From Paramarasmius palmivorus (taxonomy: Eukaryota; Basidiomycota; Agaricomycetes; Agaricales; Marasmiaceae): a DNA stretch of 64,000 nt. Position numbers and translations under genes: made by a program. The notes under the pieces are model-generated. The model made no database searches and was not told where the DNA came from. It saw nothing but the letters and a program-made list of their open reading frames with translations. This document shows positions 10,399 through 21,194 of this stretch, piece after piece (position 1 is the first letter of the stretch; each line of letters opens with the position of its first letter). The DNA lies in the NCBI GenBank assembly GCA_037176845.1, contig JAYKXP010000191.1, positions 1 through 64,000 on the forward strand, written 5' to 3'.

Positions 10399-12511
10399 TG
10401 AGGTGGAAAAAGAGGCAGCGAATATGACACGAGGCCGGGTGTGTTTTTGATGTTGGGCGCTTAGCACATCCTTGCCTCGAGTCCCCCTCAAAGCTCCCCT
10501 TTTCCGTTCAAAGCTGCGATGCGTCGATTTGCCACGGGATTCAAGGTATCTCCTCCTCGTTACATGTGCAGGAAATCAAACAAACAAATCGCACTCACGC
10601 CGCAAACAAGTTTTGTGCGGTATCCCCTTCGCAGTTCATTTGGCTGGTATCCGTATCCGTAACAAGTCGGAAAAACTGAGACGTACATCCACCACCACCA
10701 AGTCTTTTTTCTCAGATTTACCCTTCCTGTTTTCCCGGGCCCTTATCTCGCTTCTACCTTCCGCGCTCTAAACTACGACTACTCTCAAGCGTGCCGTTTG
10801 GTGTTCGGCGTATACGGTATCTTGGTAACGACTCCTTTTTTTTTTGGGCACGCAACGCAAAGGGGAATGTTTTGGGTTCGCGTCGTGTCTTTCAAATTTC
10901 ATCCACACCAAGCACGAGTCACTTGAATCTCACCCTATTGTATGTCTTATCCGGTGGCACCTTTTTGTCTTGGGTCTTGGGTCTTGGGGACGCAAGGCTT
11001 TAAAATTCAAGATCCAAGAACGCGCTCTGTGGTATTGGTGTCGGTTTCGTGTGCAACCTTACCATGACAGGTCCATCGTCTCGGTACGTTGATTTACCCT
11101 TCACGAACCATTTGGGCAACTAACCGAAGAGTCAGACTCGAGCCTACGGGTGCAGAACGGTTATGTGAAAGAGAAGATTGTGATTGCGGTACGAGCCAGG
11201 CCGCCTGATTCGAATATACAGGATTATGAAGAAGCCGACCTGCGATTAGAGCGAAACCTCAACTCACCGGACCTAGCTACGAGTATAACCCTTGAGACCA
11301 ACGAAGAAGAAGACGAAAGAGCTGCTAAGAAAAACTCTGGGGACTGTTGCTACGAGAGATGTGCCAGTGCGAGAAAAACAAAATTTAAAGGATAAAGGAA
11401 GGGCAGCCAGGGATGGGCCCAATCCGGGGAGATGGGAAAGTATCACCAAAAACAGAAAAGCATCCAAATACGGATGCTTTGCACCTGGCAGAAAAAAAGA
11501 CAGCTGAACCGCTCAACGGTGACACTCTTTGTCTTCGTTCTCTGCCCTTCGATGTTCAAATTCAAATCTCACCGTATCTGTGTGACTGTCTTCTGCCCTT
11601 TCCAAGTTATCTGAGGGGGCGCTGTGACTCCTCGTCGCGCGTTCTCTAGATCTCTGTATGTTGGCAACGACCAACCTATTCTTCCTTGGCTCCGCGTACA
11701 TGCCCCATTTTTCTTTATCTCTGACTCATATCGACCTCCCCTTGTTGTTCGATTGTCACTCTGAGCTCTCACCATTCCGAGCTGTGTTCTTTAAACACTT
11801 GTCAACAGAGAAGAGATCAAAGACTGGGGAAATTATCGTTAGGCCGGTTGTCCACAGCGATATGTATTTGTTGAAGGACTGTGGTAATCGCATTGGAAAG
11901 TCCTTGTGAGTTTTTTTCTCTCTTTGATATGCTGACCTTTGGCGCTTCATATTCCGTCTCACTACTCTTCATGTTTCTCCGCGATTTTTCCATTATCGTC
12001 TCAGGGTCGGTCACTTGCGAATCCTTCTTTTCACCTCTTTGGATGCAGTCTCCTTGCGTTCTCCTTTGCCTTGACGTTGCACTGGTCAATTCCATGTTTC
12101 CCTCATTGATGTTCACTTTTGATGGAATGGTGGGGGAGTCAACGATGCGGACACTGCGCGTAAGTCGTATCTAATCTTGACTTCTTCCATATAGGCTTAA
12201 AGCTCAGGCCTCAGGAGTCAACTTGAAAGCAGGCCAGACCTGAACGTTAAACGTGGACACACAATTGCGGCCGTGTACGTGAGATGATGTCACAGCTTGC
12301 ATCTCCGAGTCGCACCTTGGACGAGTGCCCGCCAGCGGACTCCATTGGCCTACATCCCACATGTTCAAAAGAGACCACCTCATGCATCGGGTTCGTACCT
12401 ACCAGCGGTTCCCGTTGACCCAGATTCCATATGCCTCTTGAAATCTAGTAAGTACTTCCATCTTCCACCCCTTTTGGTGAAACTTGTGGAGCCTTTGTGT
12501 TGCGTTTTAGC

Positions 12512-12649
12512 TTCGTTCTATGTATGCGGTACGTGGACATAGTAGTACAAGTTACCGAACTTTTGGGTACTAACCAAAGCTACTAGAACCTTCATTAATC
12601 ATGCGTACGAGTGACAGTCGGGGCCGCTTACATCCCGACGCTAGCGCCG
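12512..12649. repeat. Dispersed repeat, copy 1
   Basis: About 138 bp, from TTCGTTCTATGTATG to GACGCTAGCGCCG, closely match 14401-14563 in the same orientation. Shared blocks include GTACGTGGACATAGTA, CTACTAGAACCTTCATTAA and CGCTTACATCCCGACGCT. This copy lacks two short internal segments of the other. It is probably part of a non-autonomous mobile element; no terminal inverted repeat was identified. Confidence 0.85.
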
Positions 12650-12823
12650 CTCGTCAGCTGGCTCCTTCCTCGTCATCGTCCCTTGTCACTTGTTCTTTAT
12701 TTTCTGCTTTGTTTCCTATTTTCTTTTTTCTCCTCCTCCGCCCCGCCCACGCTCCCGAACCCTAGAGTTTGGCTCTTGGGCTGGCGCAGGACCCCTGAAA
12801 TTGCCGCCAGAGCCTTCATCCCG

Positions 12824-13325
12824 AAATGGCCAAATTCGGCGTTTTTTCTTACCCCATTTGGCCGTTTTTCGGAGATTTGGCACGAGACCTCGCCGTCTGA
12901 GGGTCAAATTCGGCGGTCCTTGGCATGACACCTCAGAGAGTCAAAAATCAAGTTTTTTTTTCGTGATTTTCAGGCCAATGAAAGCCTTGAGTCTCCTTGA
13001 GAGGGTTCAAGCTTCTATTTGGCGAAGATCTTGTGGTTATTGATCTTCTTTCTCGTGAACTCGACTTTGAGTGAGAAACACTAGAAATTTTGCCCATCGA
13101 AAGTCAAGGATGGGTTTTTTCTGGCTGATTTGGATGAGAAAGTGGCATACATTCGGGTGCAAATTTCCATGCTCAGACGGACGGGTATGGAACCCTGCTG
13201 AAATTCGGCGGAACGGCATGAGACCTCCTGCCAGAAGGCCCATTTTCGGCGGAGTTTCCGCGAAATGGCATGAGACTTCTGGCCCAAATCGGGGCCAAAA
13301 TTCGGCGTTTTGGCATGTAACATCG
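12824..13325. repeat. Cluster of degenerate TTCGGCGG / GGCATGAGACCTC repeats
   Basis: Five sites pair a TTCGGCG(G) block with GGCATGAGACCTC or a close variant a few bases later: 12865-12891, 12906-12934, 13201-13227, 13243-13279 and 13297-13324. A further AAATTCGGCG stands at 12832. Spacing is irregular, so this is not a simple satellite. The segment has no coding potential. It may be an old non-autonomous element or an internally duplicated non-coding sequence. Confidence 0.7.
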
Positions 13326-14400
13326 ACCCCAAAAAACCTCAAATTCCGTCACGTGTGGCGGTGTTCGGCAATTACCGGTGTCTACTGACGCGTCCCTCAG
13401 CATCTCGCCGTCGCTCACCTGGTCCAGTTATCAAGCACGGACACTTGTCCAAGATGGATCTATTGGTGTGTTGTGAAGAGAGGGAGTGTAGCGGGCCAAT
13501 ATGTTCTCTAAGTGCGTCATTATTACCTCCAATTTAACCCAGTACTTACCCTGTCTTACCCTAGTGTCGTCTAATACTGCTGCCTGCACTGTCAATAGTA
13601 CCTATTATCGGCCTCCAATACCTCCGAGTCATCCGCCTGTCGAACGATTATGCTGAGCAGACGCGAGATCCTTCCGTCACACACCCATACCACACTGGGC
13701 CTGGCTCATGCGCCTTCTTTCACCTGGTGCCAGTAATACTCGCATGCATCAATCATGAACTACTTTCGACAACGAAGAACAAGGTCCATCCTTGCATATT
13801 TAGGGTGTCATTGTCAAAATGCCAGGCACTTATCAAGAACGAGAAAGGCGAGACGTGGTAACAGTGGGAAAGGAGTCAGGCAGAGTTTGCCCTCTTGGTA
13901 CACTGTATCGACTATATCACTGTCTATACATCTACTAAAACTAAATGTGTACTTCTATGTTCTAAACAATTTCTTCGTCATTCTTTGCTCATAAAAGCTA
14001 GTGAAGTTCTGAGACAGCGATGCAGAGGATGGATGCACAGTCACAATCTCTGCATCATCCCTTGCTCTTACGCTCTCTTACACTTCTGTTTCTTTGGTAG
14101 AAAAACATTAACGATAAACCTGCTATAGACCGGCCTCGAAAAAAAGGCCAAGTTCTGAAGTGCGAAGTGCTAGCGCCTGATGGCACGTGCCAAAACTGGA
14201 AAAAAACTGGAAACTGGAAACTGTAAATCCCAAGACCCAGACGATCTCGCAATTTCAGGGGTCCTGCTGGCGCCCGTTACGACAGGTCACAGCGTGACCT
14301 CGTTGTCTTTCCCGCCGTTCGGAGCTCTGCTTCTATTCCCACTAACGAGTTTTGGCTGGAGCCCGGGCCTTCGTGTTGGCGTCTGATTTAGAGTTTGGCC

Positions 14401-14563
14401 TCGTTCTATGTATGGCTGGGGCGGCGGTACGTGGACATAGTACAAGTTATCGAACTTTTGGGTATTAACCCAAAGCTACTAGAACCTTCATTAATCAGCC
14501 TACGGCTGAGCCTTTGGTGCACGAGTGACAGTTGGGGCCGCTTACATCCCGACGCTAGCGCCG
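14401..14563. repeat. Dispersed repeat, copy 2
   Basis: This is the longer partner of 12512-12649, in the same orientation about 1.9 kb away. It carries two extra segments, one near 14414-14427 and a second near 14496-14521 that includes the hairpin-like CAGCCTACGGCTG. Similarity stops after GCTAGCGCCG in both copies. Confidence 0.85.
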
Positions 14564-14953
14564 GACAGTTTTGACTCGTCAATGTGTACATGTAAGTCTC
14601 AAGGTTCAGAAATAACAAATTAATATCCGTGGTACAGGTGACATTGAAATCAGGTGCTCTTCGAAGATGAGATTAAGGGTCTAGACACGAGAACGCTTTT
14701 ATGCATCGAGCTACCAGGACACCTATCCATCAAATTACGAGTTACTACTTCCATGCTTTCAAGAATGCAACGTCATTCCTGCGACCACAAGACACAGGCT
14801 GTAAGTTACCATAGCCGCCCACCTGAAGATCTTGTTCACGCGTACACGTCAAAGAGCAGCCTATTCCGATTTTGTCTGTGCTGGATCCGATATGCAGTAC
14901 TGTTATAAAGCCTACGTCCCTTCTGTCCATTTTGCTCACTACCTATCATCGAC

Positions 14954-17105
14954 ATGTCCTTCAAGAATTGTTCACATTTTACCATCAACGGTGGCCACTT
15001 CGTAAACGTGGAACGTGTTTCCACTCTTCGCGTCGTACGTCACGGTAGGGGTGCTACGACTGTCGCCCGGAAGAACGCCGGGGAACTTGGGGAAAACGCG
15101 GACGGCATGGGACGATGTGAGTTCCAGAGTTGACAATGATATCCAACATGGGCTGATGATTTACGAATCCCTAGTACAATCTCATCAAAACGGGAGACGT
15201 TCGTATTGAAGAAACCATGGGCACAACTCCGGTCACACTAGAGTATTGTGACGATGAAGAGGGAAGAAAACAGTATCGACTGTGGCGAAATCTAGATGCA
15301 CATCGTAATCTCAACATTGCTCGCATTCGAGGTGAAGATAGGCAAGATAGGTTTCTATATGTTACATATACAGGCCCCGATGCTTTCAAAGTCAGCTCAA
15401 TCCAATTGCATACTATACTGGTTTCCGTATATAACTGACCTCCCGTTTCAACAGGCCTTCAAACAGGATTTCGATCAGTTCGCTCGCATCAAGTAAGTGG
15501 GCCATTGCCTGTTGAACATCAAGCTCACCAAAAAAAAATCTCCAGGAGCGTTTATGTTGCGCAAATCTTTGGCTACAACAATAACAAAAAGGGTCTGCCA
15601 GCGCTAATATTCTACGATGGTGCAGTGTCTTTTTTTTTTTTGAATCCATCCGCTTGCTATTAGTAACAAACCTGTCATTCGGACAGCTCTCATCCCACTT
15701 GGACATATTCTCTTTGATAACGATCGGTTGTCGCCGCTCCTGTACTCGCACTTTACACTTCAGGTATCTTTTAACGTTAACTGATGTATAGAACGTCATT
15801 TCACCATGATGCTCTAGTATTGCAGAATGCAGAAAGAGATCTCAGTGGGCGAACTTGTATGTCTTCACGCATCATTCATCACGTCTGTATTGACGGGAAC
15901 TACTTACAGCTCATAAGCGAAATGTGGGTTGACCCAAGGACCGGCGCACTACAGAAGGGACTATACGTCGAGATGCCCTTGTTTGCGTCCTGGCTCATGC
16001 ACAACATTGTCAGTGACGAAGACACAATGCCCCATTCCACGTATCCGAGTCTGCCCATCCAAACATACACCGACAACGATACTATCCTTGAATATCTCAC
16101 AAAAACATTCCCCACTCGGACTATCCTCAGAACAATTTGGCAGTCTTCCAGAGGAAGGTTACAAGTGCTGGTTGACGCCAGACAAGTTATAATAATGTTG
16201 TCGTACCTTCCTGGTGCGATATACAATTGGCGCTCGCGGGACATCATTGCTAGGTTGCCAGATGTCAGGGAAAGATGGTGTTTTGTATTTTGGAGAGCCG
16301 CGTATATTGAGATTCCTGATGCAATGAGGGATAGTCAGGTCATCTATCAAGACGGCACAGTGCGGTAGGTCTGCAAAATCGTGTGCTGGATGTTGAACGT
16401 TGCTGACTGGCCATGAGTATAGGTTTACTGTTACGCCGACGGAGATACAAGACCTTGACATAATACAGTTGCAGTATCTGCTAGCTTCTCCGGGGGCACC
16501 GGACTGCCGGGCAGAATCGTGGCTCGCTCAGGCGCACAGCGTGTTCAGCCAACTACGGATTAATAGAGATGAATGGGAGGATTATTGTAGGTTCTGGTTG
16601 TCGTCATGTTCAACTTGTTTGGTGACCTTTTTTTCGCCTAGCTATAAGTGGTGGTTTCCTTCTTCGCCTTACACGCACTTCATCGCCCAAGAAACCCATT
16701 AGTATCCCCTCAGAAGTATATCTGTTCATACTGCCTGTTCCCCGTCCATCTGATGACGAAAGTATCTGGAAATCTTGGATGGAGGGCTCGAAGTACTTTT
16801 GGTCTTTTGATCCCCGAGGGAGGCATTTCGAACTGCCTACTTTTACTTCCAAGATAACTGCCAGGCATACTGATTGGTTCCCGACTCACTACGACATTGC
16901 TCAGAAACTCCAAATCTCCCAAGGCTTTGACCCCACCACGACGGACTTCGCTCTTTCATTAGGACATCCCCCTTTTGAGGTCATCAGGGACGAAGATCGG
17001 TTCGAAGATCTTGAACTAGTCAGATGTGGGCCAGCGTTACCGCTGACATGCACGAGTTCGGATAGTGCAGAAAGTTCAACAAACTTTCTCACGGTTGTCA
17101 GTTGA
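14954..17105 (+). CDS. Uncharacterised agaricomycete protein, copy 2 (paralogue of 4262-6862)
   Basis: The blocks of the 4262-6862 protein recur in order: FTINGGHF near the start, GEDRQDRFLYVTYTGPDAF, VAQIFGYN, LPIQTYTDND, YLPGAIYNWRSRDII, VPRPSDDE and TTTDFALSLGHP. Introns sit at equivalent positions, for example before TATTGCAGAATG at about 15820 and after CGGCACAGTGCG at 16365. The body appears intact. Two oddities remain. Near 15010-15050 the frame changes between the first block and TRTAWDD, which needs either a very short intron (about 34 nt) or an indel. The C-terminus stops at 17105, without the long basic tail of copy 1. Function is unknown; the gene may be a functional divergent copy or an early pseudogene. 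Confidence 0.65.
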
Positions 17106-17181
17106 ATCTTGCGGAGATTGTGCATTAAGACCCACTACCTAGCGGTAGCGGGAATCATCTAATGTACTTGTGGTACTGTTG

Positions 17182-17570
17182 TTATTGAAAACCCAGATCC
17201 ATCCCCTGACCATCGAGCATCGCCATAAATGAATCCCAGTTTTCTTGACTGTGTAAACGATGTAATACGTCAGAATGGGAAATACGCCTCGTTTGAAGGG
17301 ACACTAACCTGTGACCATCACCACTACTATCGTAGAACGAACACCAGGGCCAAATCGTATCCTGCGTAGCCAAAGACGGTTGTAGTTCCGGTTGAAGGCA
17401 AGACCAGTCGAATGTAGACTGTTGTTGGTCGGGAACCAGGAAAAACTTGATCCTCAGAGGGTATCGGTTGTGGTGCGACTTGCGGAAAATGATCGACATG
17501 TTCGTCAGAATTTTGAACGATAGCGATGATCGCGTTCAAGTGACAGGGAGTCCTTACAGGCTCAACATAA
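17182..17570 (-). pseudogene. Truncated 3' copy of the Zn2Cys6 regulator gene
   Basis: About 390 bp match the last exons of the regulator at 21195-21590 with high identity by eye, including the C-terminal SFMAMLDGQGMDLGF and the same final intron borders. Here the stop is TAA instead of TAG. Nothing corresponding to the DNA-binding or middle domains lies upstream, and similarity is lost near 17570. An inserted base pair at about 17541 (AAGTGA against AATGA) also disturbs the frame relative to the full gene. This is a gene fragment left by a local duplication. Confidence 0.85.
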
Positions 17571-18497
17571 GCGCGAGGTGTAACCTCTCACCGCATGGAT
17601 ACTGTGGTCTTAATTGTGACTTCATACTTGAAAAGGCCCTGAGATCTGTACCTGAGTGTCATCTTTCGCAATGGAGACCTTCCAGAGATTAGAATCGGTG
17701 AAGAGAAGAGAATTCGTATGCGTACGCAACTGTCTCGCAGCTCTGGAAAAACATCGCAGCTATCCATGGAAGTCGGTCCTATCACAATTGCTCTTGCTCT
17801 GAACCGCCGAATACGTTCAGGCCCAGGGGAAATGTTGGTGGTGTGAATGACAAAGGGGAGAATGGCGTAAGGTCCTACGGAACGCGCGTACGGCCATTTC
17901 CATTATTGGGAACCGTCTCGGCGCTTGATGTCGGAGGAGTAGCCGAACTCGGCTTGTTCTGTTACCATCATGTCTCTCCGCCGCAAGAACTCTCGATTCC
18001 CCTGCGCTTCTATTGCATACAATGGTGCGTGTGTTTACTAAAACTGGTTCTGGTTCTCATGTCAGTGTATATATAGAATGATGAAGTGTACGGGAAGTTG
18101 GAACACCCACCTGATAGCCAAGTCAAAGTACTATGGCACAGACTCTTGTTCTACCCTCGACGCTATTCTCGCGCTATTCACAACTTGAACGAGGGTGTGT
18201 AATATTACCAACTAACCTGCTTACTGTTAAAAGGCTTTCCGAACTGACCATATACTCAGGCTTCTGAAATTAACAATAGAACCATCAAAGTGCCTTCTCA
18301 GTCCCGGGGCGAATACCAAATGTGAGTGGTGATTCAACAGCACTTACAGCACAACCCCTGAGTTCTAGTTTGCAGCGAAGTCCAAGGGCACTCAATTCTT
18401 GCTCTTCTAGAACACCAAGACTCAATATAGTTTTGTTCGCTTGTCAGCGCTCAGCTACAAACGGACCGTACAAGCTACATCTAATGCCCAATCGCCG

Positions 18498-18506
18498 TAT
18501 AAAAGG
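18498..18506 (+). promoter_or_regulatory. TATA box of MFS permease 1
   Basis: TATAAAAGG lies 48 bp before the start codon at 18546. The second permease has a TATAAAA box at almost the same distance (50 bp), which supports both start codons and implies very short 5' leaders. Confidence 0.65.
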
Positions 18507-18545
18507 CAGTGATCGAGGACTCGTTATTCCGACATCCGTTTCACC

Positions 18546-21007
18546 ATGTCGCAGCTGTCGATGAAAGAGCTCTTCAAATCAGAAAACTCGGCCTCCGTTG
18601 CTAATCCAGGGGATGAACACAAGGTGCAAAACGCCGAACACTATGAGGAAGCGCGCAAAGAGGACTCGCTCTCAGAGGCACCATGGCTCGCGGAAGAAGA
18701 AAAGAAACTTGTCCGCAAATTAGATACGCGGATACTGCCTATGGTGTGCTCGGTATACCTATTCGCTCGTGAGTATACTTATATGCCGCATCTCTTTCGA
18801 TTCCTATTTATACTCGTATTACCTTCTCATTGTTGTTTGAGAACTCGATCGTAACAATCTCGGAAACGCAAAGCTCCAAGGATTCCAGCGAGACGTTCTC
18901 GGGGGAGATCCTACAGGTGTTCTCTTTGATTGGGTTTTCGCGGCGTTCTTCTTCTCCTATGTACGTCGAGCGCTTATCTGGGCGGTTTGATCGATCTAAT
19001 ATAGAGCATTTGCATAGGTTGCCTTCCAAACCCCTGCTAGCATCGTTTCAAAACTCTTTCCTCCGAGGATCTGGTTAGGATGTGCAGCTATAGGATGGGG
19101 ATTGTGTTCTACCCTAACGGTGGGCCATATTCACCTAACGTTCTATATGTATACTAAACCTAGGCGGATAGGCTACTGCTTTTAACTTTGGTGGAGTCAT
19201 GACTATTAGGGTTTTTGTAGGCCTATTCGAGGGTGCGTTTACGCCTGCTATCCCACTTTACTTTTGTGAGTTCACATCCCCATGCCCGCCCAAGTCCCGG
19301 TGGGTTAATTACACACTCATGCTCTCCTTATCTAGCATTGTTTTACACCAAAGCTGAAATTGGGCTCCGAGTAGGTTTTCGTATGCATGGTCAAAGATAA
19401 CGGTCTCATCGCACCAAATACTAATAGGTGGCATACTGGTTCGGTATCGCGGCGGTAGCTGGGGCATTTGGTGGTATTGTATAGACTTTATTTCCCCAGC
19501 GAAGGAATGTGAAAAACTCATGGAATGCCATCTAGATTGCGTTCGGTGTACAGCATGCTAATGTGGCCATTGAGAGTTGGAAGTTGCTGTTCATCGTTGA
19601 GGTAAGGAACGCTCATCTCGGCCACTATTCCATTGCCAATGGTTCTGCTAGGGTCTTCCGGCGATAATCCTGGGAATTCTATGTCTCTTTGTGCTCCCCG
19701 ACCGACCTGAATCGACGACTATCTTCAACGAACGGGAGCGAAGAATCGCTCTGGGCAGAATGAACCGGGCTACTAGCAATGATGTCGGACAGACTGTGAA
19801 CAAGAGTAGTCATGTTACGTGCACTTTTCCCCCGTGTTCTGACGATCACAACAGGTCATATCAGCTTAGCATTCTGTGATTGGAGGGTACGTGACCATTT
19901 TTGACGCAAACGGAAGTCTTAAATCATTTGCAGATATATGTCGGGGGTATCATCTATTTCGGAATGCATGCTTCTCTTGCTTCGACGTCGGCATTCTTGC
20001 CGACTATCATCAAATCGTTCGGATACTGTAATTCGTCCTTTTTGTGCTCCGTCAATAGTCCCTGAAACTAACACTTCCCCTAGCTGACGCCAACGCACAG
20101 CTGCTTACTGTACCAACTTATGCATGTGCTGCCGTAGTGTTGACTTTAGGATCAGCCATGTCCGATCGCGTCCAGTCTCGTGGTAAGAACAGTCTTTTAG
20201 ATGATGGCGAGTAGCTGAAAGAGGTTGCAGGCATATTTCTTATTGCTTCAACTACTCTCGGAGGCATCGGTTATTTGTAAGTATGAATGCATCCTCGTCA
20301 AGCCAGCGTCAAAGGCTAAGCGTCATGTCATCATAGGATATTACTACTCGTTCCCTTCAATCTTCAAGCACGGTATTTTGCCACCTTCTGTATCACCAGC
20401 GGCACATATACTGCCATTGGGATTATTATTGCATGGTGTATTTATCGCTTCCTAATCGTCGATCATCACTCGAACTCATTCATGGCCTAGTTACACATAA
20501 TCTTGGCTCCGAGACGAAAAAAGCGGCCGGAATTCCGATATATATGGCGATAGGCCAATGTGGAAGCATATTGGGATCTCATTTACTGCCTACGTCCGAA
20601 GGACCACTATACATGTACGGAACTCAAAAGTCCTTAGCTGCACGAATAGCCATTCTGATATCCCTACAGAAAAGGCTTTGGAGGTTGTTGTGCATCTTTC
20701 GCTTCGTTTTGAATGCTGACCCGGGGGCTACTTACTAGTATGCTGCGGATTGGAATTTCTCTCTGCATTTTGTTCGCTTTTGTTGACGGTGAGAAGCCCA
20801 GTCAATACGGCGTTACTCAATTAAATTCTTCACAAGGTATCCTATCGAATGGACAACGCCCGCCGCAACAAGCAATATGGTATCCCGGACAAGGATGCAA
20901 GAGTCGACGTTAGCGAACACGCAGATAAGGTGCTGTCTGTCCAGACTCTGTTTCAAGATTCAGACAATGAATGGTTTCAGGCTCCTGACTTTCGTTATGT
21001 CCCATAG
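18546..21007 (+). CDS. MFS permease, Dal5/anion-cation symporter type, copy 1
   Basis: A plasma-membrane carrier of the major facilitator superfamily. The motif LDRNNLGNAKLQ after helix 1 is the DRxNxGNA signature of the Dal5-like family, whose members carry allantoate, nicotinate, biotin, pantothenate or similar organic anions. The N-terminus is cytosolic and acidic, ending EEKKLVRKLDTRILPM. Exons then encode helices typical of the family (GGDPTGVLFDWVFAAFFFSY, AYWFGIAAVAGAFGG, YTAIGIIIAW, AIGQCGSILGSHLLP). The C-terminal tail ends APDFRYVP. About 17 short introns can be placed by comparison with the gene at 35629-38022, and no inactivating change was seen. The first intron seems to end in a weak GAG acceptor. 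It is convergent with the regulator gene that follows; the substrate cannot be deduced. Confidence 0.85.
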
Positions 21008-21194
21008 TCCGCTCCTGGAGCTCGCGGGTTTCCTTGTAAAGATTGAGTCTATTAGTATGGCAGTACTACTGATATATAAAAACGGATTTTGGGAGCGTAA
21101 ACTCGAAACAGAGGATTCGTATGGGTTGAAAAGCGCCATCTTGATGGGCCTCGAGATAGCTTCCTAACACGACTTTGCGCAAAGACCAGGTCTT

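Larger units (their letters stand above)
10399..14953. other. Gene desert between sec2 and the copy-2 gene
   Basis: No frame in this 4.5 kb has a recognisable domain or a consistent exon chain. The first few hundred bases must hold the sec2 promoter and the last few hundred that of the gene at 14954. The interior holds two copies of a dispersed repeat (12512-12649 and 14401-14563) and a cluster of degenerate motif repeats (12824-13325). The frame at 11150-11395 is open for 81 codons but has no support. Confidence 0.55.
17106..18545. other. Intergenic with broken regulator copy and permease promoter
   Basis: Apart from the duplicated regulator fragment at 17182-17570, no frame is supported between 17571 and 18545. 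The right end is the promoter of the MFS permease, with a TATAAAAGG box at 18498. Confidence 0.6.

Noticed and set aside
10472..12174. Several plus- and minus-strand frames of 60-100 codons in the desert
   Set aside because: No recognisable domain, overlapping frames on both strands, and no consistent exon chain.
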